NCBI GenBank assembly: GCA_963514095.1
Contig: OY741285.1
Coordinates: 4,821,875 to 4,885,874 of the forward strand
Direction: 5' to 3'
Source of the DNA: Eutrigla gurnardus
Taxonomy: Eukaryota; Chordata; Actinopteri; Perciformes; Triglidae
Length of the DNA: 64,000 nt
In this document: positions 34,085 to 45,563 of the stretch, piece by piece
Layout of the letters: each line of letters begins with the position of its first letter
Position numbering within the stretch: position 1 is the first letter of the stretch
The notes under the pieces: model-generated
What the model was told of the DNA's origin: nothing
The model's database searches: none
What the model saw: only the letters and a program-made list of their open reading frames with translations
Translations under genes and position numbers: made by a program

Positions 34085-36914
34085 ATGGCTGAGACGTGGA
34101 GGAACTGTTTTGAGGAGGAGCTCATCTGCCCGATCTGCCTGCACGTGTTCTCAGATCCCATCCAGCTGCCCTGCAAGCACAACTTCTGCCGGGGCTGCAT
34201 CAGCGAGGCCTGGGCCAAAGAGTCCTCGCTGGCCCGCTGCCCCGAGTGCAATCATGCTTACACACAGAAGCCCAGCCTGGAGAAGAACCACAAACTGTCC
34301 AACATAGTCGAGAAGTACAACGCCCTGAGCGTGGAGAAGGCCACCACGCCGGCGCTGCAGTGCATCCTGTGCCGCCGTGGCCCACCTCTCCCCGCGGTGA
34401 AGGTCTGCCTGCGCTGCAACGCCCCTTGCTGCCAGTCCCACGTCCAGACACACCTGCAGCAGCCGTGCTCAGCCCTCGGGCACCTGTTGGTGGAGGCGGA
34501 GGCGGTGAAGGCGTGGACCTGCCTGCAGCACGACGAGTACAGGCTGTACCACTGCGAGGCCGAGCAGACGGCGGTGTGCCAGTACTGCTGCTTCGCCCGC
34601 TGCCACCCCAGCCACGGCCATGCGGTCACTGACGTGGAGCTGCGGCGCAACGACATCAGGGTAAGAATTATATGCATACAAACGAACGCGTGCTTGTTTT
34701 TTCGCTTCAGGGTGGCGTCACAATCTGACAAAATTAAAAATCAACTGGCAACTATTTTGATGATCAACTCATCATATTCCAAACAAACATGGCCGACATT
34801 CACTGGTTCCAGCTGCTCAAATGTCTAATAGTAAACTGATTATCCTCCTTTTTGAAAGACATTTGAAGCCCGATGGACATTTCTTGGGCTTACAATATAT
34901 AAAGTAATCAGTTCCTGTTTTTGCACCCAGCACTGTTGGTGAAAAGGTAACTGTTAGTTGTGGCTCCGCTTGCAAGAATTTGTCAATTCATTGGTGATCA
35001 ATACGTGTTGACAAAGTGCCCACTCAAGTAAGCCTTCATCCACCTTATTATCATAAAGGAAATTTCACCAGAACAAAGGGCATACTATTGTATCCATCTA
35101 AAAATATAATGTGATTTTAATGTATTTAATACATAATTCCACTCTTTCAGAAGCAGAATTCCCCATTTTTAAGACACAAATGCATACTAAATGGGGTTTT
35201 TTTTAGGACCCCGGTGAGAATCTTGTACATTTTTCAGTTGTGATCCACTCCAGCCCCCGTTCTCATCTGTTGGAATGACAAACAATGCAGTCGAGGGTGG
35301 AACAATGAGGGGGCCCTCAGAGGGCCTTATCTCCCCAGCACAGGTGCATCCTAGCTCAGGGATCGCCAGTCGTGAAGGGGGGTGTGGGGGAGTTGGAGTG
35401 GAGACAAGGGGAAGGGGGATTAAAGTGATTTGTCACTTGATTCTGCGGCCTACTTGGTTTTTTTTTTTATTAACCTCTTCCCCTCCTGGGGGTTTGGTGC
35501 TCGCCGTCGTCGGTCCGGCTGGTTTTCTTCCCCCTTTCTTTCGTTTTTTAAAGGGGTGTGTGACGGGGCAGCTTAGTCAGAGGGTGAACCGTGGGGCCTC
35601 ACTGCTGACTGACTCACGGTGTTCACACAACACCCTATTGAGGTGCCAACTGTGTCATGCTCGGGTGTACTTCCTGTTGGTAATGCTATGACTCCGCTTT
35701 ATGTATAGTTAATTGGCGGCCTGGGGCGCAGAAAGGGTCGTCGGGTGGGACCTGGTCTTAATTTAAAAAGCTGTATAAGTAGAGCCAGATTTATTTCGGG
35801 CTGCGTGCTAACGTGCTCACAATGGACCTTTTTCACAGTCGTCATTGTGACATGGTGTAGAAGGAAAAGCACAGGTGGAATTTATAGCATTAGCAATGTC
35901 TCGGTTCCATTACGTCTCCAAGTAAGCCAGCGTACATAACACCACGACTCGGAACGCAGCCATCCTCATCAATGTTATTTGATACACCTGTGATATTATT
36001 ATTGTGACAAGCCAAAACGTCTGTGGTGATGTGAACATGCTTACTGTTAACCATCATAAATGCCCCACATAATTCCCCAACAGCACAAGGTTATGCCTTC
36101 TTATGTCTCAGCTGTCCAAAAACAACAAAGGTACTCAGTTATTATCATTCAAGACAAAGAAAAGCATCACAACCTGACTTTGAGAAGCAAACGTTTGACA
36201 TTTGACAGTGACATCATTTTGAATAATTACAATTAAAGAGCAGCAAATATGATTTATTTTCATGTGTGGCTATCGTAGAGGCCATCTTCTACTAAAACAA
36301 GACAAGACCTCGGAGGTTTAACACCTCTGCTGAATGACTTCCTGGGGAAACCGCGTTATATGTAGATGTAGAAAACGTATCTTGATAACATTCGTTTTTA
36401 GCCATATTGAGCCTCATGGTGGTGACTGCTGCAACGGCCTCCATGTTGAATACAATATCAAAGAATGCAGAGTGGACCCCCTCTCCCCACACACACACAC
36501 ACACACATACACAACCCCCCAGCAACTGCCCCTTCCGCTCTTCAACCCCCCCCCCCCCCTCCGAACATTCACCTCTCACACCACCCTCCACCCACTCCAG
36601 GCGAGGGCCGACCTTCCCTCTGGCCTTGCTATCCTTCTCTGGTGGCGCTGATGGAAAAGACGCTGTGGTGAAATGACAGCTTAAGAGCACCCTCCCCCTC
36701 TTAATGCACCCCTCTCTCACCCCCTCCCTCCCCTGAAGGTATCCCACACGTTTAGTCGCTACCCCCCCCCTCCTCCCTCTGGGAAGCTTCGACCCTGTTT
36801 TTCCCCCTGGCTTCTGCTTGGAGCCTAAATCAATCAGCACAACCAGGTCACAGTCCTGGATCTAACTGTGTGCGTGTGCGTGTGTGTGCGTGTGCGTGTG
36901 CGTGTGTGTGCGTG

Positions 36915-36946
<32 letters not shown>

Positions 36947-39820
36947 ATATCTAGGGCAGTGATTCCCAACCATGTTCCACTGAGGCCCAAGACTGTGCAG
37001 GTTTTCATGCCTGTGGAGGCTTCCACAGCAGCTGATCACTAATGATAAAGTCAGCTGCTGTTTATTTGGAATGGTTGAATGATGATGATGATGATGATGG
37101 TGATGATGGTATGTGAACAGGCCTTCAGCCTGTGGAAATGAGCCGACTATTGACTTGTGGGATTAATTAACCAACCGATTAATCCCTTTTTTAATCACTT
37201 TGCTCCCAACTGAAATATGTAGTGTCTGTGTATATATGTATATATATATTTTATTATTATTTATTTATTATGTATAGTAAACAAATATATAGTAAATAAA
37301 TGTCTTTAGGCTTTGGATTGTTAGTCGGTCAAAACAAGCACTTTGAGGATGAAATACAACGGGCTTTTTGACATTTTAACGCCAAAAAAACCTAAATATT
37401 AAACTCATCTATTTAACCGGAAATTAATTAAGCAGATTAATCATTAAGGAAAATAATCATTACCTGGAAAACGTCCTATTTACCTGCCTATGCTTCACTT
37501 TGTTTTTGCTGCACATCAGCAAACGCTAACAAACAACACTAAGATAGCCGCTTAGCACATTAGAATTGTCACTGTGAGCACGTTAGCATGCCGACATTAA
37601 CATAAAGTAAGTCTCACAAAGCCTCTCCGTCCTGTTTATTTGAATCTGGATCATGTTGACAGTGCCGCATTATTTTTTGCTCCGTGCCATCTTATCAGCA
37701 TGCTTCTCTATCATTAAATGTCGATTGAGGATTATTCATATCTCACATGAAATATTAATAACATGAAGGATTAGCAAATCTGTGTCAATGACATTCCTAC
37801 TCTCAGACCCCAATATAGGGAGCGACATAAAGGAATCGTTGCTCTCATATGGAGCCGTTAATTACGTTTTTTTGATTTATTTTGGCCTCAAGCTGAGCCG
37901 GATGGGCCGTCTCCGTTCTCCCTGAGCGGGCGTCTGCTGTTGTTCACATGCCATCGTCGTCCTAGAAATAACAAGCGTTGCCTCCGTGTTGCCCCCCAGC
38001 TGACAGAGCAGCCGACGCCGTGTGAATACAACTTTTAAGTACGGAGAGGAGAGCTGCTGGAGCCTTTTCTGCCCGTTTATCTATCTCTGCTCGCCGTCCC
38101 CAGCTTCCCCCAACATTAGTCCTCACTCACTTATGCAAACACAAAATAGCTGTTGGTTGCTATGACAGCACACCCTCCCAACTCCCCCACAGGGATTGTG
38201 TGTTGGTTGGAGACTAAATTAGCCGGCTCCCAGATTCCAATATCTACCAGCATGGGGAGGGGATGCTAGTGGTCAGCCGGGGTCACAACTTCCCAAAGCA
38301 TTAAGTTCTTCTTTCTCGCCTCGCAGCAAAGCCTGTTAAGACAGCAGGAGCGCATGGAGGAACGAGTGCAGGAGATCGAAGAACAGCTCTGCAAACTCGA
38401 CTCTGACAAGTGTGTCGTGGAGGTACGTTTTCACACCCCGATGTGGGCGTCAACTCCGCGGGTTTACAGAGCTTCTGCACGCCGTTGCGTAACACAAAGG
38501 AACATTTGAGCCGATTTTGATGTTTGTGTGTCTACAGGACCGGGTGTGCGAGCTGAAAGAGGAGGTGCGTCTGCAGTACCAGCGCATGCACCAGCTCCTG
38601 GAGGAGGATCTGGGTCGGACACTGGAGGCTCTGGACCGAGCTCAGGCTCGGTTCTGCCAGGAGAACGCCGCCCAGGTTTTGGCGCTGGGCGAGCAGCGCC
38701 ACGAGGCCCAGAAGCTGCTGAGCTCCATCCACACGGCCTTCAGTAAGGCAGAGGAACTGAGCTTCATGAAAAACACTAAACCTGTTAAAATCCTCACAGA
38801 CAGGTGAGAGCAAAGATGGTCTTTTTAAAATGGAAGGCTTTTTCCCTGTGGGTCTATTATAAGCCGTTCACGGATCGTCTTATCTTGAATTTTGCATGTC
38901 TCTGCGCTCGTTTTGCAGGTCTCAGGCATGTGTGGGCAGCTCTCTCCCTCCTTACAAAGTGGGGAATCTTAACTCCAAACTATTCCTCTCTGAAATCTCT
39001 AAAAGAGAGAAGAGCTTGAAGAGAACGCTGGAAGGTAGGATCTCGAGCACGATTCGGATGGGTTTTATTCTAAATCGCCACCTTTCACCCCTCATTTAAC
39101 ACCTTTTCTCTCTCCTCAGTTCCCCTCACCCCTCCCTCGACCTTCCTGCAGTCTGTTCCTGCGTACCCCAGCGGCCAGAGCTCCGCCTCTGGAGCAGAGA
39201 AACGGAAACATTCCACTGCCTTCCCAGAGGGAAACGGGAACGTCGGAAAAACCACCACTCCCGGTTTCAAGGACTCCTCCTCCTCTTCCTCCTCTTCTTC
39301 CTCATCGTTAGCCAAACAGCCCTACCTGGGCTCCGGCTCGGCCTCCGGAGAAGGTCAGTCTACCAATCAGCAGCCTCTCGGCCCCTGCGGCCCACCTCAC
39401 ATCGGCGACAGCGGCGGGACGGGAAGCGGAAGCGGCCCTCTGACCAACCACCATTCCGGCTCCGTGTTCGGCTCCTCGCACTTTCCCCCCGGAGGCAGCA
39501 GCTCCTCGCACTCCTCCCAGCAGGCCGTGCTGCCTCAGTATGGCGGCCGCAAGATCCTGGTGTGTACTATGGATAACTGCTACTGCTCCGGAGTGCCCTC
39601 GGTGTCGGGTCACCGCAGCCACCCGCCGTACCCGCGCTCTGGCTCCTTCCCCTGGGTCAGCACCCAAGACTACCCCCCTCCTCCAGGCCTGGCCTCTGGA
39701 GGTCCGTCCATGCAGGGCTTGGCCGTGAGGGACTGGATAGACGCCTCGCAGACACACAGACATGCAGATTTCTACGGGCTGTATGGGCAGCCTTCTACAA
39801 AGCACTATGTCACCAGTTAA
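34085..39820 (+). CDS. trim8: E3 ubiquitin ligase TRIM8, 5 coding exons
   Basis: Exons 34085-34660, 38327-38422, 38538-38803, 38919-39034 and 39120-39820 join in frame (584 aa). Exon 1 holds the RING C3HC4 finger (from C15, CPICLHVF...CKHNFCRGC...CPEC) and two B-boxes (CRRGPPLPAVKVCLRC; CLQHDEYRLYHC). Exons 2-3 encode the coiled coil, ending SFMKNTKPVKIL. The last exon is low-complexity and ends in the TRIM8-specific QPSTKHYVTS; there is no PRY-SPRY. TRIM8 modulates STAT, TNF/NF-kappaB and p53 signalling in other vertebrates. The start chosen is the ATG giving MAETWRNCFEEEL, as in known TRIM8; in-frame ATGs at 34055, 34070 and 34073 could add up to 10 residues. An 11-Ser run (residues 404-414) looks lineage-specific. 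Teleosts carry trim8a and trim8b; which one this is cannot be told here. Confidence 0.95.
34730..34850. repeat. Fragment of hAT-like dispersed repeat in trim8 intron 1
   Basis: AACTGGCAACTATTTTGAT followed by CACTGGTTCCAGCTGCTCAA matches, from memory, the interior of the fish MITE whose termini are seen at 1999-2238. Further fragments lie at about 36111-36240 and 37140-37480. Confidence 0.45.
36111..36240. repeat. Fragment of hAT-like dispersed repeat
   Basis: CAAGACAAAGAAAAGCATCA and TTTGAGAAGCAAACGTTTGA belong to the same repeat family as 34730-34850. Confidence 0.4.
36868..36946. repeat. (TG/CG)n compound microsatellite
   Basis: Alternating TGTGTGCG units over about 80 bases in trim8 intron 1. 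A short (CA)n at 36490-36507 and a poly(C) run at 36547-36559 lie nearby. Confidence 0.9.
37140..37480. repeat. Degraded hAT-like MITE in trim8 intron 1
   Basis: GATTAATTAACCAACCGATTAATC on the left and GATTAATCATTAAG on the right bracket a GGTCAAAACAAGCACTTTGA interior, consistent with the family seen at 1999-2238. Confidence 0.4.
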
Positions 39821-41325
39821 CAGAGTAGACACACACACACACACACACTTGGATATAGAAACAGGCACCAAAATAGCACACCTTTACCGTCGTATTAACC
39901 GGAAAAAACAACAGTTATCCTACACAACCATTAAAAATAAAGATTCATATTAAGACACACACACACACACAAACGTGTACTAGAACATGTACACACATTC
40001 GGGGGCAGGGTTGATCTCTTTAAAAAAAAAAAAAAAAAAAAGTATTTTCTTTATTTTCCGTCAGTGTTTCATGTAGTGTATTATACGTAAAAATGCATAA
40101 CAAGCCAACGCGCTCACTCCGGCACAACGTAGACACATCTTACACATAAACAAAGAGAGGCCTAAGAGGAGAGTGTGACATGCATCTTTTTTTATTTATA
40201 GAGAGGATGGATAGAAAATTGACTTTTATTAGGAAACGCCTCTCCATGGCTTCTCACCGACGCTAAAGGGAAAAGAGATGAAAACCACGCAGTGTTGAGC
40301 GTACCAGTTTAGCGCCTCATGTTTCTCTGATATAATCACCCCTCTAGTTGTACTGAGGTCAATTGCCTTATGTTATTATTAGCATCATATTTTTTTCTCT
40401 GCCCAGCTCACTTTGTTTGCTAGATCTTTTTAAAGAGGGACTGCGGTCCCTCCGCGTCTCATGATTTTTCAACGTCATCGCACCTCTTCCTTTTTCTTTG
40501 CTGAGTTCAGGGATGGAACCGCACGGCTTGAACACAAAACGCTCTTCCATGGAACACCCACAATGCACTTGTGGACGCCTTGTTATGCCTGGACTACAGA
40601 TGCTGAGCCGCAGGGGGGACACTGGAGCTGCATCTGAAGGGTCGGTTGACCCTGGCCCAATGATTTGGGGGGGAATTTGGCCCCTTAATCCTAGCACTCC
40701 CTTCCTGCTATCAGGCTTCCCACAGGACAGAAAATCTTCTGACAAAGACTGTTTCCATTTAGTAATTACTATGACTTTGTGTTATTTGGTACATCTGTAG
40801 GTTTCCTGCTTGTCTAGAGAGACTCTTTGATTTCAGAGAAAAGGCAAGACTGGACAGACCACACCAATCAAGCATCTGGAGGATCTGATGATGCTGTAAT
40901 TGTACTTCCTGCAGGGCAAAGATGTCACTTCCTCTCAATAAGCACACAAGCTCTTGGCTTCCTGTTTGCAGCTGAAAGCACGCGAGGAAGAGTTTTTTTA
41001 AAGCACTCAAAAGAAGAACAATGTGGGGGGGGGGGGGGGGGGGGTGAAATGTATGCAGTTTTAAAATGAGTGTATGGAAGAAAAGAAGGGTGGGAGGAAT
41101 TTTTTTTTTTTTTTCATGAACTTTTTCTAAAAGATCAAGACTGGACTGCGAGATGTAAGCAACCGTCATCGTCCTAAAGAGGAGCCGTTACGACAGTCAA
41201 CATAAAGAGAAGAAAAACCCCAACAACATGAAAGTATGTTTTTTTTGTAAATATTTTGTGAAATGGAAAAATTACAGACGTGATTTGGAGGAGGGTTCCA
41301 AATAAACAAACAAATTTAAACCGGC
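39821..41325 (+). terminator. trim8: trim8 3' UTR and poly(A) signal
   Basis: A long AT-rich tail with (CA)n, poly(A) (40022-40040) and poly(G) (41023-41042) tracts. AATAAA occurs at 41301-41306, the most plausible cleavage signal. Confidence 0.5.
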
Positions 41326-42837
41326 CTCTGCTGTCATCTCTTTATGTGCAAATCCTGTTTAATTTCTGTTTTTCACAAGATAAGACTCTCATTTTCACTA
41401 CTAAACTAATGTTAGACGTCTAATACACATCGATTAAACATACTTTAGACGTCAAATGGCTCAATAGGACATTGACTTTGAAACCAAACATGTCTAACAA
41501 TGTCTTTTGTTTAAAAGTGCTAAAGTGGAACAAATCTAGTGACTCATAACTCTTCTCAACATGGCGACGACTGAGCTGGCAGCTGATGTTTGCAAACTTC
41601 AAACAGCAGGTTCATGTGACCTCATCATTTCAATATTTTTTCACCAGTTCACAGTCATCCACTTCCCTTCCACGGCTTTAAAAAAAAAACTAAAAAAGCA
41701 GTCCTCCCACTCCTACCCGACAACGAACCATCCTCCTCTAGCCGTGTCTTTCTTAAAAAATGCAAATAATAATCTGCCTGGATACGGTGTTGGCGTATTT
41801 ATTTAACTGGAGACGTGTTAGCAGAAGGACACTTAAACAGAACTTTGTGTGTGTGCTCAGTGCAAACGGGGCTCATGAGAACGTGTGGGTGGAGGCCTGC
41901 AGAGAGAAAACAGGATGGAGAGAACAAGTTGTGAGATGAGTGGTGTTTGTTCCACTCGGCCTGATTAAGACGATGCATTTATACCCCCCCCCCCCACTCA
42001 GCACTTTGAGCCTCCATCCCATCCAGACAGCAGGGATGATCCACTCGGTGTTTCGGGGGAATGCAGAACTATTTTAGTAGAGAAAAGTTTGTCTTTGTGG
42101 ATTGAAGACTTTCGAGAACGAGCCACCTGAGAAATAAATATGAATAAATATGCAGCTTCATCAGGAGCTGGTTAGCTTAGCGTTTTGGCAGAGAGTTGAA
42201 ATAGACGAAGCATCAACCAGCAACATGTTAGCTCACACCTGTGAGTCGTTTCTATTGTCCTATTTTGACAAGAACATTTGTAGCTTTGGATGGAGCCATG
42301 CTAGCATTGCCACCTGCTTCCAGTCTTTATGCTAAGCTAAGCTTAGCTAAGTGTCTGCAAGGATGAGGGATGTATATCAAACATAACTATTCATTTATTT
42401 CCTTTTGTTTTCTTAGTGACGGTTCCCATGTGCTGAAGAAGACCATGTGATACAACTGAAAGCTCTAAGAGCTGCTGCTAAATGAACCTCACGACTAGAG
42501 GTCGACTGCCGTTTCCAAAAGTCAAGAATGAGCTTTCAAGAGTTGAGCATTCATTCAGAAATGTCATTTCGCCATTTCTTTCCTTCTGACGCCGATCGGT
42601 GGTTACTGTACACGTAAAAACAAACCTTTTTAATCATATGGCTTGTTCTCGCTCCGCCCTCGTCTTCCTCCCACTTCTTTCCCGTCTCGAGGTCTGATGT
42701 GCTGCCTTTCTTTTTCTCTCTCTTTTTTTTTTTTTTCTCACGTCAGCAAACCTCAGCAGAGACATAGGCAGCCAAGAACTGTGGGGTCGGAGGTGCGGCA
42801 TAAATTACAGCACTGCTTTCCATATTTTACTCTCTCT

Positions 42838-42884
<47 letters not shown>

Positions 42885-44875
42885 TAACAAACACCCCCCT
42901 CTCTCGCCTGACACACACATTTTCTCACACTTGTGCACACAGCTGCTGCACAGCTGTCTGATCCACGAGGAGAAAGGCAGTAATCCGGTCGCCTACATCT
43001 TCAATATGTATCTCTGACACACACACACACACACACACACTGTCTGGCTACTTAAGATTAGCTGCAAACACACACATACACACACACTTTTTTCTTCTCT
43101 CATTTAGAGGTTTTTGATAAAAACAAAATAGATAAAATACTAGAATACAAGTTTTTACCGCGTAGCCTACACACTTAATGTATTGTGTATTGTTTATGTT
43201 CTACTGTTACAATACAGAGTTGCAGCTGCTCTTCATTACCCCAATTGTTTTAATTGTCTTAAATGTTTCAATGCCCTCAAGGAATTCCTCCCAAATGTCA
43301 TTATATTGTTGTCTGACCCTCAATTTGATGACAATCAAGCTACTACTCCTACAGCAGCTGGTTAGCTTAGCTTAGCATAAAGACTGGAAACGGGGGAAAC
43401 AATTAGCATGACCCAAGTCCGTAGTTAACCTCCTCATTCTTGTTTGTTTTGTACGTCTGTTTGTTATTTTACTCAACAAAGAGTAAACATGACATCATGA
43501 AAAATATAAAATATAATAATAATAGATTGTATTTGTGGTGCACTTTTCATTCAGTGAATCTCAGAGTGCTTACATTAAAATAAAATAAAAAGAAATAGAA
43601 AAAGCATAAAAATGCTTATTTATGCATAGGTATAAAAACATTGGATCATATCACCATAAATTATATTAAATATGACAAAAGCAGTTCATTAACATGTTAA
43701 TTAGGGAGTTTTAGAGGTGATGGATAGCAGCCAGGTTAGCCGTTAGCTCCTGTTTACAGTCTTAATGCTAAGCTAAGCTGCTAGCTGTAGCAAAAAAAAG
43801 GATATCCCCCAATCATCTTCTTATTCTTTTAAATGCCTTTTGTCTCCAGATGCGACTCTGAGCGTGGATCATACTTCCCACAATGCTTTGTGGGGGATTT
43901 TAACGTAACGGGGAGTCAAGAGCCAGACGTGAGGAACACAAACTGGTGCATTCTGTCCGTGAGAAGAGAGGCCGACTGGACAATGAGAATCTTTGTGAGC
44001 AAAGAAGAGGAGGCTGTTTGCCGGTCTCAGGTCTCGGCTGAATCAGCCTCGTACACTGTTACACACAATAAAACACACGGCATACTGTGAGACGCGTTAC
44101 ACCTCCAGACGTCTTCTTTATGGCAGTCGTAGACAAACCTTAATGTTGATTTCTGAGACAATTTTGAATTACTGTGATGGCGATCTTATCACTTTGAACA
44201 CATGCTCTCCAGAAGAGCTGTATTTTAATATTGTACATGAAGAGTTTTTGAGATTAATATGTTAGAATGAGACTAATAGTAATAATAGAGCTACTGCCCA
44301 TCTTTAATACTGAATTCAGTGTTCTACTTAATCCAGTTCCCTGTGCTCTACCTCCGGCTGCTGTCTCCCACAGAAGCCTCTCAACTCCGGCTTTTAATGC
44401 TGCCATGAACAGCTGACTTCACCTGCTGCAGGAGTGTGTGACCGCGAGAGTCTGGTGAGATCAGAGTGAGTGTGTCGGTGCAGGAAGCGACCTGATTCAG
44501 TTATTACAAACTCAATGATTTGGGAATTTCTTGTCTTTTTATTCACGTACAGTACCTTCGATTCTGGACAGATTACATTCAAGAATATCAAAAGGAAATG
44601 CCAAAAGAGTGAATTCCCTCACAAACCCAGAGAGCACAAAGAAATGCATTGGGACGTACAGTACGTATACCTCTGTTAAAAATCTCCACGTGTAAGATAT
44701 GCAAACATCATAGACTACAAAGTACGGCTGGGTAACATGTACTCTATAACATGTGCATAACGTCACATATGACCACAGGGCCCAGCTATTTACACTTGAT
44801 CCAAAAATGTAGTTCCTCTTAACCATTTAATCTCATAATTTGTTTTAATACATATTAACATGTACAGTATTGTTC
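41326..44875. other. Intergenic sequence trim8-arl3, repeats only
   Basis: No supported gene. It contains several copies of the CAGTCTTTATGCTAAGC element (about 42320-42350, inverted at 43361-43391, and 43747-43780), a (CA)n array at 42840-42883, and a TTGTATTTGTGGTGCACTTT repeat fragment near 43527. Short ORFs here lack any family resemblance. Confidence 0.5.
42840..42883. repeat. (CA)n microsatellite
   Basis: About 22 uninterrupted CA units. A shorter (CA)n lies at 43018-43040. Confidence 0.95.
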
Positions 44876-45563
44876 TTTATTGGGGAGTGTTGGAATCGTT
44901 TCTCCAACATCCTGTACACACACACACACATGTCACACTGGTTGTTGTTTGAAAGCACTCTACACTCTACTTCACCATAAATAAAACAATTACAAAAATA
45001 TACCTCACTTCAAACAGAGCCATAGCAGGAAAAGAGCTTACAGCTATTGTGGAATGATTAAAAAAAACAAACACACGGAAACCTGCAAGAATAAGATGGG
45101 AGGAAAAGATGGAGACGGAGATGGGATGAGAGGTGGGCGGGTAAGAGTTTAGGAGAGCAAAAAGGGTTCAAAAGCCAAGCTGGAATTCCAATGACAGGCG
45201 GCGGTTTAATGGGAATGCTTGAGGTTGTGACGGGCTGTGGATGGTCGCTGGGATTGGCTGGGACAGGGATGGTGACGTGGGTAGTGTGGGTGGAGGAGGT
45301 TGATTTCCTGGCATGGGTTCCCTTTGAAGTACAGACCGCCTTCCTCTTTTTGGAGGCCAACGTAGGACGATGTGCTGAGATTAGTGAACATCGGTGATAC
45401 GGGAATGCAAAGGGGTTAAAAAAAACTCCAGGTCCATGTTGGATTAGTAGTGTGTTTACATTCACAGGTATATCCCATCGTACTAAGGCTCAGGAGGGTG
45501 CAATGTGTGTCAGTGTATGTGCTGCTGCCGTTCCTCCCGAGTAGCAGAAGACTAGAAGCGGAG
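44876..45563 (-). terminator. arl3: arl3 3' UTR with poly(A) signal
   Basis: On the minus strand an AATAAA hexamer occurs at 44881-44876, about 680 bases after the arl3 stop codon. Confidence 0.45.

Noticed and set aside
34151..34731. Several antisense and alternate-frame ORFs over trim8 exon 1
   Set aside because: GC-rich shadow frames of the conserved RING/B-box exon.
36407..36676. Pro/His-rich ORFs in trim8 intron 1
   Set aside because: Encoded by (CA)n and poly(C) tracts within an intron.
42840..43040. Possible CRISPR-like array
   Set aside because: Simple CA dinucleotide repeats in a vertebrate genome, with no spacers.
43833..44090. 85-aa plus-strand ORF
   Set aside because: No domain, no flanking splice-consistent exons and repeat-rich surroundings.
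45058..45465. 135-aa minus-strand ORF
   Set aside because: It lies in the arl3 3' UTR and is low-complexity Pro/Ser/His-rich, with no family resemblance.
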